Of a DNA stretch of 64,000 bases, positions 17,710 to 24,700 are shown in pieces; the stretch's first letter is position 1; the number at the start of each line of letters is the position of its first letter. Origin of the DNA: Cupriavidus oxalaticus (GTDB taxonomy: Bacteria > Pseudomonadota > Gammaproteobacteria > Burkholderiales > Burkholderiaceae); contig NZ_CP069812.1 in assembly GCF_016894385.1 (NCBI RefSeq), positions 1,984,001 through 2,048,000 of the forward strand, given 5' to 3'. A program made the position numbers and the translations under genes. The notes under the pieces are model-generated. The model did not search any database and had not been told where the DNA came from. It saw only the letters and a list, made by a program, of their open reading frames with translations.

Positions 17710-18696
17710 ATGAAACACGTTATCCCGCATATCGTGCTGGCAGCGCTATTGTCCGTTGCCGGCGTGGCACAGGCACAGGCACAGGCTCCGGTGAAGCTGC
17801 GCTTCGCCCATACCGTTCCGGAATCCGATTCGCAGCACCTGGCCGCGCTCGCCTTCAGCAAGAAGGTCAAGGAGCGCACCCAGGGCGGCGTCGAGATCCA
17901 GGTTTTCGCCAACAGCCAGCTCGGCAACGACACCACGCTGGTCACCGGCGTGCGCAGCGGCACCATCGATATCGGCGCCACCGGCAATCCCTTTGTCACG
18001 GGCCTGGCGCCACGCCTGAACGTGCTCGACCTGCCCTACCAGTTCGAGGACGGCCCGTCGGCGTACAAGGTGCTGGACGGCGCGATCGGCCGCTCGCTGC
18101 TCGACGAGCTGGGCGCGCACCGCATCAAGGGCCTGGCCTTCTGGGAGATCGGCTTCCGCAGCCTGGGCAACAACAAGCGCCCGGTCAACAAGGCCGAGGA
18201 CATCCGCGGCCTGAAGATCCGCACCACGCCCAACCCTTCGCATATCAAGGCCTTCCAGCTGCTGGGCGCGAGCCCGCAGCCGATGCCGTTCGCCGAGGTC
18301 TTCGGCGCGCTGGAATCCGGCGCGGTCGACGGCCAGGAGAATCCGCCCACGCTGATGGTGTCGGCCAAGATGTACGAGGTGCAGAAGTACGTGTCGATGA
18401 CGCGGCACGCCTATACCGCGCTGGTGGTGCTGATGAACAAGGCGAAGTTCGACGCGCTCAAGCCCGAATACCAGAAGGTGCTGCTGGATGAGGCCGCTGC
18501 CGCCGCCACCTACCAGCGCAAGCTCAATGCCGACAACGAGGCCGCGGCGATCGCCACGCTGCGCGCCCGGGGCGTACAGGTCAACGAGCATCCCGACAAC
18601 GCCGGCATCCGCAAGGTGGTGCGCGAGGAGACGCGCCAGCTGTTCGTGCAGAAGAACGGCGACGCCGTGCTGCGCGCCATGGATGCCCAGCGCTAG
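17710..18696 (+). CDS. dctP: TRAP transporter periplasmic binding protein DctP
   Basis: A 328-residue DctP/SiaP-type receptor. A signal peptide ends near AQAQAQ at residues 20-27. The mature protein shows LRFAHTVPESD, the NSQLGNDTTL loop, and the solute carboxylate-binding region around RGLKIRTTPNPSHIKAFQLLG at residues 170-190, where a conserved arginine normally holds the ligand carboxylate. Co-location with dctQ and dctM completes a sodium-coupled importer. An amidohydrolase gene is inserted between dctP and dctQ. Confidence 0.92.
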   Translation: MKHVIPHIVLAALLSVAGVAQAQAQAPVKLRFAHTVPESDSQHLAALAFSKKVKERTQGGVEIQVFANSQLGNDTTLVTGVRSGTIDIGATGNPFVTGLAPRLNVLDLPYQFEDGPSAYKVLDGAIGRSLLDELGAHRIKGLAFWEIGFRSLGNNKRPVNKAEDIRGLKIRTTPNPSHIKAFQLLGASPQPMPFAEVFGALESGAVDGQENPPTLMVSAKMYEVQKYVSMTRHAYTALVVLMNKAKFDALKPEYQKVLLDEAAAAATYQRKLNADNEAAAIATLRARGVQVNEHPDNAGIRKVVREETRQLFVQKNGDAVLRAMDAQR

Positions 18697-18705
18697 GAGC
18701 ACGCG

Positions 18706-19638
18706 ATGCCTGCCATGCCCGCCGCCATCGTCGATGCCCACCACCACCTGTGGCGGCTCGGCTGCGCGCGCCATCCCTGGCTGCAGGAAGGGTACGACCC
18801 TGCCGCCTTCTTCCTCGGCGACTATGCCGCGCTGCGGCAGGACTTCGATCCCGCCGACTACCTGCGCCAGTGGGACGGCCTGCCGCTCGCCGCCAGCGTC
18901 CACGTGGAAGCCGAACGGCATGCCGACGAGTCGGTGGCCGAGACCGCGTGGCTGCATCAGGTCCACGCGCGCCACGGCTTTCCCAACGCGGTGGTGGCGC
19001 ATGCCGACTTCAACAGCGACACGCTGGCGGCACAGTTGCGCGCACACCAGGCCTTCCCGCTGGTGCGGGGCGTGCGGTGCAAGCCGCGCACCAGCCGGAC
19101 GGCGGATGGCAGCGTGCGTGGCCAGCCCGGCACGCTGCAGGACCCGCGCTGGCTGTCCGGGCTGCGGCAGCTGGCCGAGCATGGCCTGGCGTGGGACCTG
19201 CGGGTGCCGTGGTGGCATCTGGAGGAAGCCGCCGAGGCGATCGCGGCGGTGCCCGGCCTGGCCGTGGTGGTGGAACACACCGGCCTGCCGTGGGATCGCA
19301 CGGAAGCGGGCTTGTCCGGCTGGCGCCGCGGGGTGGCGGCGCTGGCCAGCCTGCCGGGCGTGCACCTGAAGCTGTCCGAGTTCGGCTTGCCGGGTGCGGC
19401 ATGGGATCGCGCCGGCAATGTCGCCGTCATCCGCCAGGCCCTGGAGATCTTCGGCTGGCAGCGCTGCCTGTTCGCCAGCAACCTGCCCGTGTCGGGGCTG
19501 CGCGCATCGCTGCATGAAATCGTCAATACCGTCGCCGCCGCGCTCGAAGGCCTGCCCGACGCCGCCGCGCAGGCGGTGTGGCACGACAACGCCATGCGCA
19601 TTTACCGGATCGGGGCCGCCGCGCCACGCCTGCGCTGA
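18706..19638 (+). CDS. Amidohydrolase 2 family (lactonase-type) hydrolase, second copy
   Basis: A 310-residue COG3618-type amidohydrolase, paralogous to the one at 9962: DAHHHLWRLG at the N-terminus, ASVHVEAE near residue 65, VVEHTGLPWDRTEAG near residue 185 and FASNLPVSGLRASL near the C-terminus match in order. It starts 9 bases after dctP stops and is followed 28 bases later by dctQ, so it is embedded in the TRAP genes. The likely job is to open the lactone (or related ester) form of the imported substrate; this is inference from family and position. Confidence 0.82.
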   Translation: MPAMPAAIVDAHHHLWRLGCARHPWLQEGYDPAAFFLGDYAALRQDFDPADYLRQWDGLPLAASVHVEAERHADESVAETAWLHQVHARHGFPNAVVAHADFNSDTLAAQLRAHQAFPLVRGVRCKPRTSRTADGSVRGQPGTLQDPRWLSGLRQLAEHGLAWDLRVPWWHLEEAAEAIAAVPGLAVVVEHTGLPWDRTEAGLSGWRRGVAALASLPGVHLKLSEFGLPGAAWDRAGNVAVIRQALEIFGWQRCLFASNLPVSGLRASLHEIVNTVAAALEGLPDAAAQAVWHDNAMRIYRIGAAAPRLR

Positions 19639-19666
19639 TCCCCGATCCCTCCAGGAGTTCCGAATC

Positions 19667-20167
19667 ATGAACCGAATTACGCTGCGCCTGGTCCAGGGCG
19701 CGATGGTCGCCATGATGGCCGCCATGATCGTGCTGGTCTTTGGCAACGTGGTCCTGCGCTACGTCTTCAATTCCGGCATTGCCTTCTCCGAGGAAGCCTC
19801 GCGCTTCATCTTCATGTGGCTGACGCTGACCGGCGCCCTGCTGGTGATGCATGACAAGGCCCACCTTGGGATGTCCACCGTGGTATCGCGCCTCGGCGAG
19901 AACGGGCAGCGTGCCTGCCGCCTGCTCGCCGACGCGGGCGCGCTGGGCTGCTGCCTGCTGCTGGCCCATGGCGCCTGGCAGCTGGTGGCGATCGGCATGG
20001 ACGACCGCGCCCCCGTCACCGGCGTGCCGCTGGGCGTGGTCTATGCCTGCCTGCTGGTTTGCAGCGTCGGCATGGCGGCGATGCTGCTGCACGGGCTGTG
20101 GCGCCTCGCCAGCGGCCGCATGGCGCAGCATGAACTGGTGCCGCAGTCCGGCGCCTCCGGCGAATAA
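19667..20167 (+). CDS. dctQ: TRAP transporter small membrane subunit DctQ
   Basis: A 166-residue inner-membrane protein with four hydrophobic segments (about residues 10-30, 45-65, 90-110, 125-145). It has the DctQ signature NVVLRYVFNSGIAFSEEASRF near residues 25-45 and FMWLTLTGALL. DctQ joins the large subunit DctM to form the transport channel that DctP feeds. The start at 19667 has AGGAG 7 bases upstream. It ends 16 bases before dctM. Confidence 0.92.
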   Translation: MNRITLRLVQGAMVAMMAAMIVLVFGNVVLRYVFNSGIAFSEEASRFIFMWLTLTGALLVMHDKAHLGMSTVVSRLGENGQRACRLLADAGALGCCLLLAHGAWQLVAIGMDDRAPVTGVPLGVVYACLLVCSVGMAAMLLHGLWRLASGRMAQHELVPQSGASGE

Positions 20168-20183
20168 GCGCAAGGAGCCTGTC

Positions 20184-21461
20184 ATGACCATCTTTGTCTT
20201 TGTCGGCTCGCTGCTGGGCGCGATGTCGCTCGGCATGCCCATCGCCTTTGCGCTGCTGGCGTCCGGGGTCGCGCTGATGCTGCACCTGGGCAACTTCGAT
20301 ACGCAGATCCTCGCGCAGAACATGCTCGAGGGCGTCAACAACTATCCGCTGATGGCGGTGCCGTTCTTCATGCTGGCGGGCGAGCTGATGAACGCCGGCG
20401 GGCTGTCGCGGCGCATCGTGCGCGTCGCCGGCGCGGCGGTCGGGCACGTCCGCGGCGGGCTGGGCTACGTGGCGATCATCGCGGCGACGGTGGTGGCCAG
20501 CATCTCCGGCTCGGCCGTGGCCGATACCGCCGCGGTCGCCGCGCTGCTGATCCCGATGATGCGCAACGCCGGCTACAACGTGCCGCGCGCGGCGGGACTG
20601 ATCGCGGCGGGCGGCATCATCGCGCCGGTGATCCCGCCGTCGATCGCCATCGTGGTGTTTGGCGTGGTCGCGCAGGTGTCGATCACTAAGCTGTTCCTCG
20701 CCGGCATCGCGCCCGGCGCGATGATGGCGCTGACGCTCGCCGTCACCTGGCACTTCTGCGCGCGCAAGGAAAAGCTGGCGCCCACCGAACCCTTCGATGC
20801 CCGCCGCCTGGCCAAGGCGGCCCTCGACGGCATCTGGGCCCTGGTGCTGCCGGTGGTGATCATCGGCGGCATGAAGATCGGCGCGTTCACGCCGACCGAG
20901 GCGGCGGTAGTGGCGGTGGTCTACGCCATGGTGGTCGGCCGCTTCGTCTACGGCGAACTGAAGCTGCGCGCGCTGCCGGAACTGATCGTCAGCGCGGCCA
21001 AGACCTCCAGCACGGTGCTGTTCCTGGTGGCCTGCGCGCTGGTATCGGCATGGCTGATCACCATCGCCAATATCCCGGCGCAGGTGACCGACCTGCTCGA
21101 GCCGTTCATCGACAACAAGATCCTGCTGATGTTCGTCATCATGATCCTGGTGATCGCGGTGGGCACCGCGCTCGACCTGATGCCGACCGTGCTGATCATG
21201 ACCCCGATCCTGATGCCGGTGATCACCAAGGCGGGCATCGACCCGGTGTACTTCGGCGTGATGTTCGTGCTCAACAACGCCATCGGCCTGCTGACGCCGC
21301 CGGTGGGCACGGTGCTCAACGTGGTGGCCGGCACTTCGCGCTGCAGCCTGGACAGCGTGATCGGCGGCGTCTGGCCGTTCCTGCTGAGCCTGACTGCGCT
21401 GATGTTCCTGTTCGTGCTGTTCCCGCAGCTGATTCTCGTGCCGGCCGCATGGCTGCATTGA
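20184..21461 (+). CDS. dctM: TRAP transporter large membrane subunit DctM
   Basis: A 425-residue polytopic protein of the DctM family with about a dozen hydrophobic helices. Typical segments are LMAVPFFMLAGELMNAGGLSRR near residue 55, SISGSAVADTAAVAALLIP near residue 105, and PPSIAIVVFG near residue 150, plus LTPPVGTVLNVVAG near residue 375. These helical hairpins form the sodium-coupled transport pathway. The ATG at 20184 follows AAGGAG at good spacing. The family imports C4-dicarboxylates, sugar acids and other carboxylates. Confidence 0.93.
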   Translation: MTIFVFVGSLLGAMSLGMPIAFALLASGVALMLHLGNFDTQILAQNMLEGVNNYPLMAVPFFMLAGELMNAGGLSRRIVRVAGAAVGHVRGGLGYVAIIAATVVASISGSAVADTAAVAALLIPMMRNAGYNVPRAAGLIAAGGIIAPVIPPSIAIVVFGVVAQVSITKLFLAGIAPGAMMALTLAVTWHFCARKEKLAPTEPFDARRLAKAALDGIWALVLPVVIIGGMKIGAFTPTEAAVVAVVYAMVVGRFVYGELKLRALPELIVSAAKTSSTVLFLVACALVSAWLITIANIPAQVTDLLEPFIDNKILLMFVIMILVIAVGTALDLMPTVLIMTPILMPVITKAGIDPVYFGVMFVLNNAIGLLTPPVGTVLNVVAGTSRCSLDSVIGGVWPFLLSLTALMFLFVLFPQLILVPAAWLH

Positions 21462-21501
21462 GCCCGCCATCGTTCCGCTTCTTCTCCTTGCAGGACACAA
21501 G

Positions 21502-22668
21502 ATGTCATCCCTCAGCGATATCAACGAGATCGAGGACCTGCGCCGGCTCGCCCGGCGTCGGGTGCCGCGCATGTTCTATGAGTACGCCGACTCCGGTTCG
21601 TGGACCGAATCCACGTACCGCGCCAACCAGCGCGAGTTCGGCCACATCCTGCTGCGCCAGCGCGTGGCCGTGGATATCGGCGAGCGCCGCATCGCCACCC
21701 GGATGCTGGGCCAGGACGTGGCCATGCCGGTGGCGATTGCCCCGACCGGGCTGGCCGGCATGCAGCACGCCGACGGCGAGATCCTGGCCGCCCGCGCCGC
21801 GCGCGATTTCGGCGTGCCGTTCACGCTGTCCACGGTCAGCATCTGTTCGATCGAAGACGTGGCCGAGGCCACCGGCGGGCATCCGTTCTGGTTCCAGCTC
21901 TATGTGATGCGCGACCGCGCCTTCGTCGAACGCCTGATGGACCGCGCCCGCGCCGCGGGCTGCCCGGCGCTGGTGCTGACGCTGGACCTGCCGGTCAGCG
22001 CGCAGCGCCACAAGGACCTGCGCAACGGCCTGTCGGCGCCGCCGCGCCTGACGCCGTGGAACCTGCTCAACATGATGGGCAAGCCGCGCTGGTGCCTGGG
22101 CATGCTGGGCACGCGCCGCCGCACCTTCGGCAACATCATCGGCCATGTGCATGGCGTCGACGACATGACCTCGCTGGCCGACTGGTCGAGCCGCCAGTAC
22201 GACCCGACGCTGGACTGGGACGACGTGGCGTGGATCCGCCGCCGCTGGCCCGGCAAGCTGGTGCTCAAGGGCATCCAGGATGTCGAGGATGCGCGGCTCG
22301 CGTGCCAGTCGGGCGCGGACGCGCTGATCGTGTCAAACCACGGCGGCCGGCAGCTCGACGGCGCGCCGGCATCGATCCGCGCCCTGCCCGCCATCGCGCA
22401 AGCCGTGGGCGAGCGCATCGAAGTCCATATGGACGGCGGCATCCGCTCCGGGCAGGACGTGCTGAAGGCGGTCGCGCTCGGCGCCCGGGGCGTCTATATC
22501 GGCCGGCCGATGCTGTATGGGCTGGGCGCCATGGGACAGGCCGGCGTGACGCGGGCGCTTGAGATCATCCGCAAGGAACTCGACCTGACCATGGCCTTCT
22601 GCGGCCACACCGACATCCGCGCGGTCGGCCGGGACATCCTGCTGCCGCCGCATCCGGCCGCCACGTAG
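21502..22668 (+). CDS. FMN-dependent alpha-hydroxyacid dehydrogenase (LldD/MdlB family)
   Basis: A 388-residue FMN enzyme of the L-lactate/mandelate dehydrogenase family, which oxidise 2-hydroxyacids to 2-oxoacids. The active-site signature SNHGGRQLDG contains the catalytic His280. The N-terminus has RRVPRMFYEYADSGSW, then MPVAIAPTGLAGM. FMN-phosphate contacts appear in MDGGIRSGQDVLKA and YIGRPMLYGLGA. It is the next-to-last gene of the rightward arm. It suggests that the imported substrate or an intermediate is a 2-hydroxyacid; the specific acid is unknown. Confidence 0.9.
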   Translation: MSSLSDINEIEDLRRLARRRVPRMFYEYADSGSWTESTYRANQREFGHILLRQRVAVDIGERRIATRMLGQDVAMPVAIAPTGLAGMQHADGEILAARAARDFGVPFTLSTVSICSIEDVAEATGGHPFWFQLYVMRDRAFVERLMDRARAAGCPALVLTLDLPVSAQRHKDLRNGLSAPPRLTPWNLLNMMGKPRWCLGMLGTRRRTFGNIIGHVHGVDDMTSLADWSSRQYDPTLDWDDVAWIRRRWPGKLVLKGIQDVEDARLACQSGADALIVSNHGGRQLDGAPASIRALPAIAQAVGERIEVHMDGGIRSGQDVLKAVALGARGVYIGRPMLYGLGAMGQAGVTRALEIIRKELDLTMAFCGHTDIRAVGRDILLPPHPAAT

Positions 22669-22720
22669 CCCGCTTTCTTCCCGCAAACCCAACCACCAAC
22701 AACCCATCAGGAGACAACCG

Positions 22721-23323
22721 ATGACCCTTCGCACAACTTTCCGCGCCCGTCTGGCGTTCGCCATGCTGGCAGCCGGCGCGACCTTCGCCACCGTCGTGCC
22801 CGCGTCCGCCACGGCCCAGCCTGCCCCTTCGGCGGAATGCAAGGCAGCGCTCGATGCCCGTGCCCAGAACCCCAACTACCCGCGCGACAGCGTGCCGCGC
22901 TACATCAAGACCCCCACCGGCTACCTGCTGGTGCTGCGCATGGGCGACAACGTGTTCGAGCAGATCGAGGCCTTTGCCATCTGCGAGAAGGTGCCGAGCG
23001 CAAGCCTGTCCGCGATCGGCTTCGCCAACGTCACGTTCGGCTTCTGGGATGCCGGGAAGAAGCAGTTCAACCCGCGCACCTTCCGCAACGTGGAGATGGC
23101 CAGCATCGTCGGCAGCCTGGCGTGGAAGGAAGGCAAGCCGTCGATCCATGCGCATGGCGTGGCCGGCGACAGCAGTTTCGACACGTACGGCGGCCATATC
23201 CTGTCGATGGAGGTCGGCACCGGATCGCTGGAAGTGACTGTTACCGCATATCCGCAACAACTGGAACGCGGCATCGACCCGAAGATCGGCGCTAACGTGC
23301 TGGGACTGCGCGACAGCCACTGA
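22721..23323 (+). CDS. Exported PPC/DUF296-domain protein of unknown function
   Basis: A 200-residue protein with a clear signal peptide (RARLAFAMLAAGATFATVVPASATAQ) followed by a domain matching PPC/DUF296: GYLLVLRMGDNVFEQIEAFA near residue 67, then SAIGFANVTFGFWD near residue 95, KPSIHAHG near residue 144, and the C-terminal GGHILSMEVGTGSLEVTV. In other bacteria this fold is cytosolic and binds small ligands or metal (the H-x-H pair). Export to the periplasm is unusual. It ends the rightward operon and could be an accessory binding protein. Family assignment is by pattern recall. Confidence 0.7.
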   Translation: MTLRTTFRARLAFAMLAAGATFATVVPASATAQPAPSAECKAALDARAQNPNYPRDSVPRYIKTPTGYLLVLRMGDNVFEQIEAFAICEKVPSASLSAIGFANVTFGFWDAGKKQFNPRTFRNVEMASIVGSLAWKEGKPSIHAHGVAGDSSFDTYGGHILSMEVGTGSLEVTVTAYPQQLERGIDPKIGANVLGLRDSH

Positions 23324-23341
23324 CGGGCCGGCGGATCGGGC

Positions 23342-23369
23342 GGTGGGACCGGTGGCGGCCGGTCCCACC
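23342..23369 (+). terminator. Strong hairpin ending the rightward catabolic operon
   Basis: GGTGGGACCGG and CCGGTCCCACC form a perfect 11-bp stem with a 6-base loop, starting 19 bases after the PPC-gene stop. There is no T-run; a TATAAT box at 23373-23378 follows at once and may start the DUF1289 gene. It is probably a terminator or mRNA-stabilising stem. Confidence 0.55.
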
Positions 23370-23411
23370 CCGTATAATGTCCCCCCGTTTGAGCCCAACC
23401 CGCCCGTTAAC

Positions 23412-23663
23412 ATGCCGCAGTCTCCCGAATCCGCCCCGTTCCGCCCGCAACCGGACCGCGGCACCACGGATTCCACCCTGTCCGACCGCCCGGACAGCCC
23501 CTGCATCGGCATCTGCTCCACGCTGTTCGACGAGATCTGCCAAGGCTGCGGGCGCACCGCGGCCGAGGTCAGCAACTGGGTGTTCTTCAGCGATGAGGAA
23601 AAGCAGGCGGTGTGGGAGCGCATCACGCGCGAAGGCACGGCCCGCCGCTTCCGGCAGGGCTGA
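23412..23663 (+). CDS. DUF1289 domain protein
   Basis: An 83-residue protein with the DUF1289 pattern SPCIGICSTLFDEICQGCGRT, whose four cysteines look metal-binding, then VSNWVFFSDEEKQAVWERI. Function is unknown in this family. I chose the ATG at 23412; a longer reading from 23343 would run through the terminator hairpin and the TATAAT box. With a start near 23386 the leader would be only about 25 bases. No clear ribosome-binding site is seen. Confidence 0.8.
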   Translation: MPQSPESAPFRPQPDRGTTDSTLSDRPDSPCIGICSTLFDEICQGCGRTAAEVSNWVFFSDEEKQAVWERITREGTARRFRQG

Positions 23664-23713
23664 AACGCCTCCCCTGCCGGAAATGCCGTTCAGTCAAGGT
23701 ATCAACCACTACT

Positions 23714-23789
23714 GTCATTCCCGCGAAGGCGGGAATCCAGCGTCTTTTGAAGTCACTGGGTTCCCGCCTTCGCGGGAACGACGGTCATT
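23714..23789. repeat. Inverted pair of GTCATTCCCGC-type repeats
   Basis: TTCCCGCGAAGGCGGGAA at 23718-23735 and GTTCCCGCCTTCGCGGGAAC at 23760-23779, flanked by TGTCATTC and GACGGTCATT, form an inverted pair of the repeat common in betaproteobacterial intergenic DNA. It lies between the convergent DUF1289 and glutamine amidotransferase genes and could fold into a long stem that blocks read-through both ways. Confidence 0.75.
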
Positions 23790-23883
23790 AGCTGGACGGC
23801 ATTGCTCCCCTGGCGTCGCGCTCAGCCGCCCGCAGACGCCGCTCCATGTCTTCGACTGCGCGCCGCACCAGGCGTCCCCGTGC

Positions 23884-24591
23884 TCAGAGCCCCGCCTGCT
23901 CCAGCCAGCGGCCAAACATGCGTTCCCCTGCCGCCGCCACGCCCGCGCCGACTTCCGCCGTGCGCGCACGGATAGCGCGCGGGTCGATGCCTGCCTTGCC
24001 GAGTTCGACGGTATGGCCGATCAGCCAGGCCTCGATGTCGCCCGGCATCACCTCGGGATGAAATTGCAGCGCCAGCACCTGGTTGCCGATCGCGTACGCC
24101 TGGTTCGTGACCGCCGCCGTGGACGCCAGCAGTTCGGCGCCGGGCGGCAGGTCGAAGGTATCGCCGTGCCAGTGCAGCACTTCCCAGCTGGCCGCGGCGA
24201 GTTCGCCAAGCGCCGAATCCCGTCCGGCCGGCGTCGGCTCGATCGGCGCCCAGCCGATTTCACGCGTGCCGGGATACACGCGCGCACCGGCGGCACGCGC
24301 GATCAGCTGCGCGCCCAGGCAAACCCCGATCATCTTGCCGCCGGCCGCCAGCCGCTGGCGGATCAGCGCGATTTCGCCTTCCAGCCACGGATAGGCATCG
24401 GTTTCGTAGACCCCGATCGGGCCGCCCAGGATCAGCAGCAGGTCGGCCGGCTCGTCAGCGATGGGACGCAGGTCGTCGACGCCCGCCTGGAATACCCGCA
24501 GCGCATGGCCTCGCGCACGCAGCGCGTTGCCGATCACGCCCGCATGCTCGAATGCGAGGTGCTGGATCACATGGGTGGTGCGTGTGGCCAT
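23884..24591 (-). CDS. Class I glutamine amidotransferase-like protein
   Basis: A 235-residue stand-alone amidotransferase of the GuaA-like group. The catalytic nucleophile lies in GVCLGAQLIA near residue 89 (Cys), and the His-Glu pair is in LQFHPEVMPGDIE near residue 180; LLILGGPIGVYE near residue 50 forms the oxyanion region. The ATG at 24591 follows GGAG. Such stand-alone proteins are often annotated as GMP synthase-like, but there is no synthetase domain here, so the acceptor substrate is unknown. Confidence 0.88.
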   Translation of the reverse strand: MATRTTHVIQHLAFEHAGVIGNALRARGHALRVFQAGVDDLRPIADEPADLLLILGGPIGVYETDAYPWLEGEIALIRQRLAAGGKMIGVCLGAQLIARAAGARVYPGTREIGWAPIEPTPAGRDSALGELAAASWEVLHWHGDTFDLPPGAELLASTAAVTNQAYAIGNQVLALQFHPEVMPGDIEAWLIGHTVELGKAGIDPRAIRARTAEVGAGVAAAGERMFGRWLEQAGL

Positions 24592-24700
24592 GGGCGGCTC
24601 CTGCCGATCGGAAAGGGCCCTCATGGTAGCGCCAATGGCTGCGCCGCGAGAAAACCACGCCAGGATATCGGCTGTTGCGGCGGCGCGCCGCCACGGTGCG

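Noticed and set aside
17746..19746. A 666-codon reverse-strand open frame across dctP and the amidohydrolase gene
   Set aside because: It spans two well-supported forward genes and their boundary, and its translation is His/Arg/Gly-rich without family features.
23714..23789. CRISPR-like repeat cluster
   Set aside because: Only two units in inverted orientation, not direct repeats with regular spacers; it is an intergenic palindromic repeat pair.
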